64,000 bases of DNA, taken from NCBI RefSeq assembly GCF_010111755.1, contig NC_088960.1, forward strand, positions 620,001 to 684,000, given 5' to 3'. Shown here piece after piece: positions 45,501 to 55,277 of this stretch. The DNA is from Nakaseomyces glabratus. Lineage: Eukaryota; Ascomycota; Saccharomycetes; Saccharomycetales; Saccharomycetaceae. The notes beneath the pieces are model-generated. The model made no database searches. It had not been told where the DNA came from and worked only from the letters and a program-made list of their open reading frames with translations. How positions within the stretch are numbered: position 1 is the stretch's first letter; each line of letters begins with the position of its first letter. The position numbers and the translations under genes are program-made.

Positions 45501-45790
45501 TCCAAAAATTGCTCTGAGGATAATGGACCCTGCTTAACATTCAATTGGGAAGCAGCCGAACTCAACGCAAGCGGTGTTCTACTATTTAGAAACGGCTGAG
45601 TTGCTGCAGTAGCATATGCATCTGTCTCTTGTACTCTCACATCTGGTAAATTCTTATTAGCATGAGCCTCTTGTTCACCGGATATTTTGACCAATTTGGA
45701 ATCAACCAACTCAGCTGTCTGTTCTTGGTCAGCATTCACCTCGAACTGAGGTTGAAACGGCAAAAACAACGAGGCTACTATAATAGTCAT
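42593..45790 (-). CDS. TSL1: Regulatory subunit of trehalose-6-phosphate synthase complex (Tsl1/Tps3)
   Basis: Large non-catalytic subunit that holds Tps1 and Tps2 together. It has 1065 residues, starting MTIIVASLFLPFQPQFE, a conserved opening of Tsl1 and Tps3. The N-terminal 330 residues are Ser/Asn-rich. The GT20 synthase-like domain follows (YHLMLVPGMVRQKLP, GFFLHVSFPSSEVFR), but the sugar-binding loop DRLDYIKG of Tps1 is replaced by DQFDKIRG. The C-terminal HAD-like domain lacks the catalytic DxDGT; ILKISEPPSPRML stands in its place. Both sites look dead, as known for the family. Synteny with CUE4 and CAC2 (YML100W) and motifs such as NVNKSLLLHS and ITPKSRA favour TSL1 over TPS3. Confidence 0.93.
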   Translation of the reverse strand: MTIIVASLFLPFQPQFEVNADQEQTAELVDSKLVKISGEQEAHANKNLPDVRVQETDAYATAATQPFLNSRTPLALSSAASQLNVKQGPLSSEQFLENLTANATTAGTPVNPNLGVHGHASAEDFFTTNNSTAINNNASSPPFSVSSIAPEINANVDGTDTMDVTADLLDNVNKSLLLHSVLNSGQGVSSPNAVEGHTATHLTNPNTTVITPKSRAVPESNPGVVNFDNYKERRDSQSNSAFPSMKRVASGSHGPSHLKYSQNAIDAALESDVIDDADDRQNSEAESDYETDRKVHYNVPGFGGYSSTSKRLKNSLEIFSRVPWKIVPSRKGNGALKNAINTSILEKDIKDGVKWVGTLGIPTDEIPVETTKKIVKDLNENYQSSAVIADDVTFKGAYKNFCKQILWPTLHYQIPDNPNSKAFEDHSWNYFQRLNQYFAEKIVSIYEDGDIVWVHDYHLMLVPGMVRQKLPNAKIGFFLHVSFPSSEVFRCFAQRENMLEGILGANFVGFQTAEYARHFLTTANLLLTADVSGDHLRYKGKVVSVKSTPIGIDAFDLANQLLTDPVTKWRQLIRQRWAGKKLIVCRDQFDKIRGLHKKLLAYERFLRENPDYIEKVVLIQICIGKSSDPELERKVMVVVDRINSLSISISVSQPVVFLHQDLDFAQYLALSSEADLFLINTFREGMNLTCHEFIVCSREKNSPLLISEFTGSAELLKDGAILINPWDTRHLAKCIKMGLEMPLDERKRRWKIMMKSLINNDSTNWIMSNLQAIEHCWEFSKESSTLFSLSSEELASEYQSASNKLFILKISEPPSPRMLAILRELSSRCTVYIMNTFSKTTLENLYGRVGNLGLIAEGGAYVRLNGTWYSIVDHVDWLEEVTKILDTKIERLPGSYYKLADSMVRFHTENAEDQDRVASVIGEAMTHINTLFADRGIHAYVHKNILFVQQKELSLETTKFILKFHNSGKVYNTGHSTPSKHNNEMSAMFSGQSDTIDFICVAGSTSPTIEPIFKLVKDATLAGNLRYGHTIVYGDAPSTYAREHTSGWNELFNIFQDLAKSNERQ

Positions 45791-46611
45791 ATTTTCTTAT
45801 AGTTTCCACCTGGTCACTTAGTTTAGCTACCTTTTCCAGATAAGTATCACAACTATATACAAATTGAGAACCAATTGAATTGGAAATAGTTCATTAAGTT
45901 ATATATAATGCTTTCCACAAGGTTAGGTAATTTTGTGATCAACAATAATGGACCCCTCTTTCGCAAAGCAAGGGTCTTGGGCAATATGCACAATATCAGG
46001 ATGCACATCACCCCTCCCCCCCCTTCCTTCGTCCTGCAGACGTTATCGGTTCGCTCGAAGAGAGAATCTGCTCAGACTTTTGGCTAGTTCTCATCTTCAT
46101 TGTCACTTCCCACCAGTTGTTGATGGTCAAGAGGAACTATCTTATTAGCAGTTCATACAACATTTGCATACTGCTTCAAAATCTAAACAGAGCCATATCG
46201 ACTTTGCTGTAGTTTAAATATATGCCGATCAGAGAATTACTAACTAGAGGGTTCTATATGAGAAAGCTCTAATCTCATCCTCAGGCACAAAACTGTATGT
46301 AAATGATCACATATCTTGCTGTACATTGATCTATTCAAATAGACATGCTCAAGTGTCATGTCAAATCCATAAGGGTGTACTACAAATCAAGCATCTTTGC
46401 TCTTTATAAGTCTCAGTTTTGCAATTTGTTAGTGCTCATCGGAAGTTTCCCATTTTGAAAAATCATTATTGGAACTTTAATGCAAAGCCGATGAGCGTGC
46501 CAATTGCAGAATATAAAGACAAATCATGGAAGTTTAATTATAATACTCATAATTCTTGCCTTTGCAACTGCCAATATAGATCGTTTAGCGAGTAGATTAG
46601 TACATAGTACA
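45791..46611. other. Divergent promoter TSL1 / CUE4
   Basis: An 821-base region with two stress elements near TSL1 and a C8 run. Near CUE4 there is an inverted pair of PAC-like GCTCATCGG (46434-46442 and 46488-46496), with TGAAAAAT between. Open frames here start at non-ATG codons or are trivial. Confidence 0.55.
45953..46015 (+). promoter_or_regulatory. Two STREs (CCCCT) in TSL1 promoter
   Basis: CCCCT occurs at 45953-45957 and 46011-46015, about 163 and 221 bases before the TSL1 ATG. Msn2/Msn4 bind this pentamer, and trehalose synthase genes are established STRE targets. The second copy abuts a C-rich run, so it is less specific. Confidence 0.5.
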
Positions 46612-47076
46612 ATGGATCTGTCTACAAAAGTATTCTTGGGTTTGCTGGTGGCGTTCATTTTGGTGGTAAAGAGGTATCTCAACCAACCTACTCATAAGAA
46701 TATAAATAAAACTGTGGATATTAGCAATGACGGAGAAGAAATAGATAAGGATGTTCTTGTATCTGGCAAAGATCAAAAGACTGTCAAGAGGCGGAGGAAG
46801 AGACGTGTGACTGAGGGAATGATTGAGATTGTTTCTACATTAGCCCCACACCTGGATGTAGAACAGATCAAATATGACTTGGAAAAGACAGGCTCTGTAG
46901 AGTTGACCGTCGAGAGATTATTGAAAGGTGAAGAGTTTGAATTTCCACCAAAGGAGGATGAAAGCTCAACTGCAAATAATAGCAAGAGTAATGAAGAACC
47001 ACAAAATGAAGAAGATTACTACGAAGACTACCACACTGAAACTGATAGTAGCGACTCAGAAGACGACGATGACTAA
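46612..47076 (+). CDS. CUE4: ER-anchored CUE-domain protein (Cue4/Cue1 type)
   Basis: A 154-residue protein. The frame is open from a TTG at 46504, but the first ATG is at 46612 ([10 protein letters not shown]). An N-terminal membrane anchor ([13 protein letters not shown], residues about 7-19) leads into a polar linker. A CUE ubiquitin-binding domain follows, about residues 65-110 ([39 protein letters not shown]). It ends in an acidic tail ([10 protein letters not shown]). S. cerevisiae Cue1 continues with a Ubc7-binding region, absent here, so the protein resembles the shorter duplicate Cue4. Synteny with TSL1 and CAC2 (YML101C) agrees. Cue4's function is not established, so a role in ER degradation is uncertain. 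Confidence 0.9.
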   Translation: MDLSTKVFLGLLVAFILVVKRYLNQPTHKNINKTVDISNDGEEIDKDVLVSGKDQKTVKRRRKRRVTEGMIEIVSTLAPHLDVEQIKYDLEKTGSVELTVERLLKGEEFEFPPKEDESSTANNSKSNEEPQNEEDYYEDYHTETDSSDSEDDDD

Positions 47077-47300
47077 GACTTCCAAATATTATTTTCTATT
47101 CTATTATTTTCGCATTATATTTATAGAAGAGTGTATTTCATATTTATAGCTCCTGTCAGCAGGACAGCTCAGTAAGCAGAACCACTTAACTAGCTTCACA
47201 ATAGTAATATCTAATAAAGATACTATGCAAAGTTAAGATATTATCGAAAGTGACTTAATAATGATATCCAATTATAAATATGAATTGACTTATATATTAT

Positions 47301-48938
47301 TTACGAATTTTCAGTCTCCGTGTTCTTAATTATTTCTAAGGTCTTTGCGTCATCTTTATTCTCCTTATCATTACCAGTAGCATCCGGTGTACTAGCGCTA
47401 TCAGTAGTACTCTTATTAGTATCTACCTTCGATTTTTTCCTAACTGGAAGGATGTTAATTATATCATGAGATCGCTTTGGCTGCTTTACTTCTGACGCAT
47501 CTTCTCTATTCAAGCTTATCTCTTCTTTCACAATAGTATTAGTGAAACTTGGTTTCTTCGTTCTCCGACCAAAAACCGCTGTATTTATAGAAATAGCAGA
47601 ACAAAAACCGTCAGTAGATGAAACCATAACCATATCACCTCTGGGTGACCATGTTAAATCAGTCAATGGCGTGTAATGCAAATTACTTACTATCGAAATA
47701 GGTTCAATATTTTCGGTATCATAGAAGATAACTTGGTTAATTGTAGCAATAGCAAAAACTAGTTTATACGGAAGATCCACATACGGTTTATTGGAGGTCC
47801 GTTCATAGAAAATGGGACTAAATGCTACAGCAACCGCTGGTTTCTTGAAGAACGGCAGACATATGCTAGGTTTACCCAAATTTTGTTTGATCGCAGCTCT
47901 TGTGTATATGAATACCGCATTATTAAAATCACTCGATGCGGAGGTATTAATACTATTAGATTGTGAACTCTCTTCACCATCATCTTTCGTTCCTATACTA
48001 GTAGAAGTTGGATGGTTCTTGATTAGTCCAGTTGGGACTACAAGAAGACTACCACAAGGGGACATCACTAATCTCCTAAAAAAAGATGGCAGTGTTTCAT
48101 TGTGATATAAGTAAGATGATTTTTGAACTGAATAGTCAATTTTGCGACTACTAGCATCTTCGTCTATAAAAGGCAGTTCGCTCTTGAATATTCTATTTTT
48201 GAGCTTAAGCCTTTTTATCAATTCTGTAGATGTTGTTGAACTAGTTATATCTTTTGAATCTCTTAATTCAATTTCATAGATATTAATAGACCTATCAACT
48301 GATTGTGAGATAATGTATTGATTTAATGGATCCCAGGTAACACCTTGAACATAATGGTTGTGATCTTTTGCAAATGCAACACAGTTTCCTGTATCAACAT
48401 TAAACACCTTTAAGCTGTTGTCCATTGAAGCTGTTACCAGATATTTGTCGTCAGGTGACCATGATAAATCATAAATTTCTGAAGCACCACCACCCGGCAT
48501 GTTATCTAAGTCATTTGCCGTGCCTCGTAAACGTTTCCAAACAGCCCAACCATCACCTTCAACAGGTTCATCTCCCATACGTTGTTGTTTCTTGCGTGTT
48601 TCTTCGTTAGTTAGTTTCCATAGCAGAACCTGCCCATCATCACCAGCAGATGCCAAGACGTTCCCTCTATGATCAAACCGTATTACGTTTACAGCTTGTT
48701 CGTGCAATGATAAACCTGATAAAAAGTCAATTGTATCCACTTTACAAGTACCTTTACCTGTTTCCTCACAATTCAAACGCCATAATCTGACCTTGTTGTC
48801 CCCGCCTGCAGTGAACAACTCACCCTTCTCATTAAAGTTCTCATCATCATTATCATCGTCAGCCTGACTTCCACGAAAGGTAATACTATACACAGGTTGT
48901 GACTCATGCCAATATATTTGTAGATTAGTCGCCTCCAT
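47301..48938 (-). CDS. CAC2: CAF-1 chromatin assembly factor p60 subunit Cac2
   Basis: WD-repeat subunit of CAF-1, which deposits H3-H4 behind replication forks. It has 545 residues, longer than S. cerevisiae Cac2 (468). WD repeats are evident: LFTAGGDNKVRLWRLN, NVLASAGDDGQVLLWKLT, KYLVTASMDNSLKVFNVD, YIISQSVDRSINIYEIE, then a Ser-rich loop, then DMVMVSSTDGFCSAISI. Extra length comes from that loop (about residues 300-350) and a charged tail of about 80 residues with the basic HDIINILPVRKKSKVD, which resembles a B-domain/Asf1-type motif. The start ATG is at 48936-48938. Synteny: YML102W. Confidence 0.95.
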   Translation of the reverse strand: MEATNLQIYWHESQPVYSITFRGSQADDDNDDENFNEKGELFTAGGDNKVRLWRLNCEETGKGTCKVDTIDFLSGLSLHEQAVNVIRFDHRGNVLASAGDDGQVLLWKLTNEETRKKQQRMGDEPVEGDGWAVWKRLRGTANDLDNMPGGGASEIYDLSWSPDDKYLVTASMDNSLKVFNVDTGNCVAFAKDHNHYVQGVTWDPLNQYIISQSVDRSINIYEIELRDSKDITSSTTSTELIKRLKLKNRIFKSELPFIDEDASSRKIDYSVQKSSYLYHNETLPSFFRRLVMSPCGSLLVVPTGLIKNHPTSTSIGTKDDGEESSQSNSINTSASSDFNNAVFIYTRAAIKQNLGKPSICLPFFKKPAVAVAFSPIFYERTSNKPYVDLPYKLVFAIATINQVIFYDTENIEPISIVSNLHYTPLTDLTWSPRGDMVMVSSTDGFCSAISINTAVFGRRTKKPSFTNTIVKEEISLNREDASEVKQPKRSHDIINILPVRKKSKVDTNKSTTDSASTPDATGNDKENKDDAKTLEIIKNTETENS

Positions 48939-50264
48939 GTTAAATTTGAGATATCACCTAATGTCTTGGTCCTATATTCTTTTCAACACACCTTAAAATT
49001 ACCAACTTCTCAATCATAACTGGCAATTTAAATGTGTCGATGCCCTAATCATTACTTCAGTTTTTTTTTTTTTTATTTTAGAAACTCAACTCATCGCAAT
49101 TGATGAGATTTTTCGTGTTAACTTCGAAACAGTAGGCAATTTTTTTTTTCACTTTTGATGACAGTTGTGTTCAACATGAGAATCCTTCATATTGAGTGTT
49201 GGTATAACTTATTAATACAATGTCCTATCAGAAAGTTATAGTAAATCAAACGCGTATTATAACTTTAAGGAAACGTTGTACCAGAATGATAAATTGTACA
49301 GGTATTCTACTTTATTCTGTGGGAGATACATTCCATTTCTATTGGTTATGATGCTAGGACGTGCACACTTAAATAATAGTCGTCAGACGACGACCTGAGT
49401 TTGCATTCTAGTTTTAACCAGTTTTATTCACATTTTTAACCCCCAATCTCTGTTGCACATATGTCAAATTCCCGGCCAGCTCAATTAATATACTGGTCGG
49501 AGCCGTAATTGTGCAGATATCAATATATGGTTGTGTTACCTTTCGAGGTAGTACAATCTGCATACGAGTCACTCTGTTCTTTTTTGAACTGTAATTGTCC
49601 CAGTTCTTGAACTTTCTATTACTGGAAAGTTCAAAGAACTACGATAATCTAGTTATCTGACGGGACCTCTGGCTCAATAGCATACATATACCCAACCCCC
49701 TACCCCCACCTTCTCTTACTGAGATCCTTTGTAAATCTAATAAACCTATCCAATAGGTATTTTAAGACCTATTATCTAGATAAGCACAGAGCTGTTTTGA
49801 TCCTTGCCGGCTACAGAAAGATCCAATTCACCATAGTGCTCGGCTAAACTTTCTTATTAAATTTTGTAGTATCATGTTCTTCATCAATAGCTGCTCACTA
49901 GTCACATACTTCAGCCGCTCAAGATTCAGCGGCTGAAAGCAGATCTCATCCTTATAAGCTTCTAGTAAACAGCTTATACACATCATTCAACACGTCGTAC
50001 TAATCTTAACGTCATTTTTTTTCTTTGAAATTTTGTCCTCATTACGAACTTCAAAAATGGGAACTTGGAAATCTAAACATTATTAGATGGGCTTAAAGTG
50101 GTCTATCCTGTGCAATTGACGTATACACTACTAATAACTCTTCGGTTATCTTTGGAAGGGCAGGGCTGAAGGAACTCTTATATAATAGGGTTCTTATTTT
50201 AAGAAAGATTGGTTTCCGTGCTTTTTTAACCTTTTAAAAAGGAACATACCCGAGATCTATATTC
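48939..50264. other. Long divergent intergenic CAC2 / NUP188
   Basis: A 1326-base region. Near CAC2 it has an inverted PAC arrangement between two long T runs (about 49061-49076 and 49140-49149). Farther right are C-rich stretches (about 49440 and 49690-49710). I cannot identify a gene, RNA or LTR in the remaining 1 kb. Confidence 0.55.
49089..49107. promoter_or_regulatory. Inverted PAC arrangement upstream of CAC2
   Basis: ACTCATCGC (49089-49097) is a reverse PAC and GATGAG (49102-49107) an inverted half copy 4 bases later, followed by an RRPE-like ATTTTTC. The pair is about 150 bases before the CAC2 ATG. Confidence 0.5.
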
Positions 50265-53200
50265 ATGATGGCGATGACGATGGAGTACAGAGACGTTGCC
50301 GGGTTTCTAAATAGCATTGAGGATGATGCGATAAACAAGGAGCATATTAATGCCGTCAGCGCATTTCTAGAGAAGAATAAAAGGCAGTTACTGGAATTGC
50401 AATTGGGATCAAATGAGAGCACCAAGCACAATGATAACAACGATACTAAGAGAATTATTGCTAGGAAAATATTGGGATATGACTACGATTTTGAGGGGTC
50501 CAATGAGTATAATTTGAATGAGTTTCTGGAGAAAGAATTGTTGGAACGTAACTCGATGGTGGATATTATGGTTGATCTAAATACTAGGCGGCACATATGC
50601 GATAGATACATTCCTGATTTGAATGTAAACAATGCAAAGAATGAGGATTCATTGACCGGAAGAATATCGACTGTTATTGATGTTCTGCTGAATACTCTAA
50701 CAGCAACAAATAGTGTCGACGAATGTGTCTTACAATGTATGGACCACTTGGAAGAGTTGCACCTCGACAATGAGGACACAATCCAAGATATAATTGATTT
50801 GATCATCAACTATAACATTCTGTATTGTTTCAAACTATTGAAGTTATTAACACTATACATAATAAACCGTAACGTGGCTGTCTCTTTAACCCAGAAATGG
50901 TTTTCTAATTTTAGCGAGATTGTTAATCAAGTTACACTAATATCTTCTACCCATTCAAACAGAAGATTCTTGGATAATACAGAAAGGTCAATGGTTGATA
51001 CATTATTCATTGCTAAATTAGAATCAACAATTTCCATTGTATCAATAGTGTTTTTGGGATTATCTAGCGCTCGAGAAGATAGCAATCTCAATATGGATAC
51101 TGACTTCCTACATGACGTTGCTACATTCGAACTAGTACACTCTGTTCTGTTGGATGAGATGCATAAAAAGCGTATGCCAATTGTTCTGTATATGTGGTCT
51201 TTTATTCTTTGCGCAAAATCAATTATAGCAGAGGATGATAGCGACGAAATAACATCGATTAACGAGCTAGATTTTATTAGAAAATGCTTTCCACAAGATT
51301 CAATTCATTCTATGAGTATACTATTTGCTAAAAATGCAGAAGATATTGGTCTCTTGGCGAAGTTCCTTGAGACATCAAACTGCATAAGAAACGATAATAT
51401 CTTCACTACTCTATTTGCATCTTTCATGACATTATCGGTCAATTTTATCCCTTTTACAGCATCTACTACTAAAATTATCAAATCAGTGCTTAATGATCTA
51501 CCAAGGGGTGTCATCGAGAACTTTATTTCAAATAATGCATTTATTACAAAATTCGATACAATCAAGGCAAAATTACCTCTAATTGATGAAGGTTTACTTC
51601 CCTTTATTAATCTCACTTCAATAAATGAGGAGCTGGCTGAATTTAACTGGGAAGCATTTGGCTCTTATGCTGTAAAAATGCCATTAGGCTCAATAGATTA
51701 TGATGTGGCGGATAGAAGTAATAGTAACGATTCTTCTACCCTAGAGCAAATTCAACTCAGCTCTGAAGTGTTGGTAAAACCACCATTTGAACAAGATGAT
51801 GATGTATTAATGCCACTCCCCAAATCGACAAAGGCTTTTATTGTGGCTGACGTGCCCGCAATTACCTCTGGGAAGGAACATACAAAAGACTCAATAGTGA
51901 AATACAATTCTGAAGATGGAAGTAGTAACTTTACGACAAATAATGTTACTAACGAAACGCTTCTTGTCTTTGACTATCAGTATAATGGATGGTCATTGCT
52001 AGGAAGAATATTACAAAATTTATCCATTTTATACACTGTCAAAGGGAATGATATCAATTATGAACAAAAGGAATTTATGATAGCCGCTATCAGTCTTTTG
52101 TCTAATATCATGTCTTCTACTATACCTGTTGATCATTCAATTAAAATATTAGAGTCACTTTCTTCGCAATTATCCAAACCAAGAGATGATGACATAATAT
52201 CTGTGGTATTTAAAATTTTTGAAAGAGCTTTGCATAAGAGAAATTATGAGCTACTGTGCATTTGTGCCTCCTTTACTAATGTTCTAGTCCGTAGATTCCC
52301 ACACTTCGTATGGGCCTACCTTTCGACTTCTGACTTGTTAGATCACTACGGAAAATCCGGACTTGTGAATATTATTTTAGGATCAATTGAGCTAACAAAT
52401 GGTGAATATGACTTTACAATTTCTATCGCTAAGATGACTGTAGGCTTGATTGATGATGCTGTTACCACTAGCCTATATTCTGATTCTGGGGTACCATTGA
52501 AGACTAAAAAATCGATTTTATCAAACCTTATCGTTCATTTGCTAAATGTTTATGAAAGTTTTCAGTTCTGGAAATATTCTAAATCTATAGAACAAAGATT
52601 TGAGCTCTCTCTGGAACTAACAAAAGCCTTTTCAAAAATACTCTACTTTGTTCACGGAATTGATTCAGAAACACCTCCGGAAAACAAAATTACGAATGTA
52701 CTTTCAAAAGCAGCGGATACAATCACCAACGCATTCTTAGTCCCAGACTCCTACGATCCTCCTGTGGTGATCTCATTAATAAATACTATCACATCCCCCA
52801 AGAATAAAACAATTTATATTTTTGGAAATGGGCTATTTGATGAACTATATGATCATGTTGTTCAAAAAGCATACGATTTAGCTAATCTTCTGGTTTCTAT
52901 TAGAGGAGTTTCAAAACTCAATGCCAGCTCTCTTGAAAGGATGTTGTTTTGCCAATCACCTAAATTAATCGACATTTATTTAACTAAACCAACATTAAAA
53001 ATATCAATAGTGAAATTATTGAACAGCCTGGTTGGAGTACCATGGTCTAGTGAGTATCCATTTTTGTACTCATATCTTGGACATACTTACTCTGAAAAGT
53101 TTTTGTCTTCAATTATCAAGGATTTGACCACAACACTACAGGATTATCAACTGGCAAAGACGCTATATGTTTTTTTTGGAACTTTGATAAGAAGCAAACA

Positions 53201-55277
53201 AGATGGTTTATCAATCCTATTCCTAACGGGAAGAGCTCCGGATAAAGCTATATCGTCCAGTTTAAAGAATACTTCGAAAGACAACCAAATTTCTATCTTG
53301 AACGTATTGAAGAACAATGCAAAAAAAATGGATCAATATCCTGAGACAACCTGCTGTTATTTGCTTGAGGCCATATCCTATGCATTTAATACATGGAGTA
53401 ATGCGAGAAACTTAGATGAAGACAATGACTTTATTGTATCTCTGCTTAATAAGCTGGAAAATTTAATGGATGCAACTGTTGGAACTAATTCCTCAGACGA
53501 TAGCCAGGTGACTCATGACAAAGAATTGAAAAGACGCTATAAGCTAATTGCTAGAATTGTAGAGATTTTTGCTCTATACATTTTTACATCGAAAAACCCT
53601 AATAGTGATTTAATGTCTTTGCTTGAAAGTGACAAGATTGTTCCTCACCTCCAAAAGTTTTTCTTGATCGAAGGTTACCAAAGTGACTTACAGACAAACC
53701 TAGAGAAGAATATATCAGAAATTTGGAACAAAGCAGAACTTTCTATGTTCGCTCTTTCACCTATTGCCAAAACATTCATTAATTTTGACGATAACATTTT
53801 TGACATTTCGATATTGGATCAATGTTTAGGTAATGACTCGTCTTGGACTGGTACCGATAGCATAAGAAATCAAATTATCGATGCATCTTCTAATTTACAA
53901 AGCACAGTAGCTCAAGTAGCTGCAGCTAAATCATGGGGCGCTTTAATTACTGCTTTCATCAAGAGAAAAAATAGTATTGTTCCAGAATGCTACATGTCTT
54001 TGCTATCCGATCTTTTACAATATAATATCGAGTATGGCGTTGAAGCTCCTATTTTCACAGATGTTTATATGGAAAGATTAGAGCTTGTGTTTTTTTTCTT
54101 GTACAATATTCACAATAACGGTCAACAGCTTCCAGATAAAAATATCCAAAAACTATTAGCTCAATTATTAGAAATACTCAAAAGTCCAGAGGTTAATTTT
54201 TTGACAAATATACCGGAAAATACTGGTTCATTGCTATACAGACCAATATTACGTTCCATCTTACTATTACTATCTATGGTAAAAGATGGCCCTCAATTTG
54301 TGGAGCTAAATGCCGACCTTCTAATACAAACCAACGAAGAATCCTTCTGTAAAGGACTATATTTGCTATTCTCTAATATTCTCTCCGAAATCAATAGCAT
54401 GAAAGCTACATCTGGACAATATTCTATTGCAAACATCGATGAAAAAATTCAGGACATTTCTCTATTACTGAATATAGTTGTAAAAACACAGGAGCTAAAC
54501 CCCTCTTCAGAATTCAATTCCATTTTTGCTTCATCACTTTATGAAGTGGGTACATTACAAGTGATGCTAAATTTATATTCCAGCTCCCATTTGTATTTAG
54601 TCAACGATGAACCAATCCTGGGTCAGTTAAGTTTGAGCATTATTGCAGAATTGTGCATGATAAGAGAAGTTGCAGAAAAACTTATAACTAATGGACTATT
54701 TACAGTTCTTGTTGAATCTCCACTTTCGGTTGCGTTACAGAGAAATGCGATTAAAACTTCAAGTCAACCAAGGATCCATTATATTTGGAGCAATGGATTA
54801 TTGTCAATTACCTTAATTCTATTGAGTAACTTCGGTTCGAAAATCTTACCAGAGACCTATCTTTTCATCTCTTACTTTTCCAATCAGATCGGAAATGTCT
54901 TGAGTTCTTGGTTCGACAGCAACATGTCTGTATCAACTGCTTTAGTCAATGAAACTAAACAAATAATCCTATTGCAAAAAATGCTGGAGGCTATAAACAA
55001 GGTCAATTCAGTATCCACATCCAGAAACAACAGTACAGTTCAGAACCCGGATAATGTGAAACAAATCCCAGGTCTTGTTTCAGAACAGGACTATAAGCAA
55101 TTGAATTCTGCCTTGAAGAAATTGTTAACTCATCCAAAATATCTAAATTCCAGAATAGTTGCTTCTACGACTGATGAACAACATATGCTGGAGGAAATAA
55201 GCAGACGAAATGAGCTGTCCACGATCATTTCTAATCAAATCAAAGAAATACAAGATTTGCTTTTTGAAACATTGTAA
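50265..55277 (+). CDS. NUP188: Inner-ring nucleoporin Nup188
   Basis: Large alpha-solenoid scaffold of the nuclear pore inner ring, partner of Nic96. It has 1670 residues (1655 in S. cerevisiae). The sequence is almost entirely helical, Leu/Ile-rich repeats with short charged loops and no catalytic motif or FG repeats. The family-typical C-terminal region is present (around LLQKMLEAINKVNSV and LEEISRRNELSTIISNQIKE). The start is the ATG at 50265, with two further ATGs in frame within six codons (MMAMTM). Tandem with MDM1; synteny YML103C. Confidence 0.95.
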   Translation: MMAMTMEYRDVAGFLNSIEDDAINKEHINAVSAFLEKNKRQLLELQLGSNESTKHNDNNDTKRIIARKILGYDYDFEGSNEYNLNEFLEKELLERNSMVDIMVDLNTRRHICDRYIPDLNVNNAKNEDSLTGRISTVIDVLLNTLTATNSVDECVLQCMDHLEELHLDNEDTIQDIIDLIINYNILYCFKLLKLLTLYIINRNVAVSLTQKWFSNFSEIVNQVTLISSTHSNRRFLDNTERSMVDTLFIAKLESTISIVSIVFLGLSSAREDSNLNMDTDFLHDVATFELVHSVLLDEMHKKRMPIVLYMWSFILCAKSIIAEDDSDEITSINELDFIRKCFPQDSIHSMSILFAKNAEDIGLLAKFLETSNCIRNDNIFTTLFASFMTLSVNFIPFTASTTKIIKSVLNDLPRGVIENFISNNAFITKFDTIKAKLPLIDEGLLPFINLTSINEELAEFNWEAFGSYAVKMPLGSIDYDVADRSNSNDSSTLEQIQLSSEVLVKPPFEQDDDVLMPLPKSTKAFIVADVPAITSGKEHTKDSIVKYNSEDGSSNFTTNNVTNETLLVFDYQYNGWSLLGRILQNLSILYTVKGNDINYEQKEFMIAAISLLSNIMSSTIPVDHSIKILESLSSQLSKPRDDDIISVVFKIFERALHKRNYELLCICASFTNVLVRRFPHFVWAYLSTSDLLDHYGKSGLVNIILGSIELTNGEYDFTISIAKMTVGLIDDAVTTSLYSDSGVPLKTKKSILSNLIVHLLNVYESFQFWKYSKSIEQRFELSLELTKAFSKILYFVHGIDSETPPENKITNVLSKAADTITNAFLVPDSYDPPVVISLINTITSPKNKTIYIFGNGLFDELYDHVVQKAYDLANLLVSIRGVSKLNASSLERMLFCQSPKLIDIYLTKPTLKISIVKLLNSLVGVPWSSEYPFLYSYLGHTYSEKFLSSIIKDLTTTLQDYQLAKTLYVFFGTLIRSKQDGLSILFLTGRAPDKAISSSLKNTSKDNQISILNVLKNNAKKMDQYPETTCCYLLEAISYAFNTWSNARNLDEDNDFIVSLLNKLENLMDATVGTNSSDDSQVTHDKELKRRYKLIARIVEIFALYIFTSKNPNSDLMSLLESDKIVPHLQKFFLIEGYQSDLQTNLEKNISEIWNKAELSMFALSPIAKTFINFDDNIFDISILDQCLGNDSSWTGTDSIRNQIIDASSNLQSTVAQVAAAKSWGALITAFIKRKNSIVPECYMSLLSDLLQYNIEYGVEAPIFTDVYMERLELVFFFLYNIHNNGQQLPDKNIQKLLAQLLEILKSPEVNFLTNIPENTGSLLYRPILRSILLLLSMVKDGPQFVELNADLLIQTNEESFCKGLYLLFSNILSEINSMKATSGQYSIANIDEKIQDISLLLNIVVKTQELNPSSEFNSIFASSLYEVGTLQVMLNLYSSSHLYLVNDEPILGQLSLSIIAELCMIREVAEKLITNGLFTVLVESPLSVALQRNAIKTSSQPRIHYIWSNGLLSITLILLSNFGSKILPETYLFISYFSNQIGNVLSSWFDSNMSVSTALVNETKQIILLQKMLEAINKVNSVSTSRNNSTVQNPDNVKQIPGLVSEQDYKQLNSALKKLLTHPKYLNSRIVASTTDEQHMLEEISRRNELSTIISNQIKEIQDLLFETL

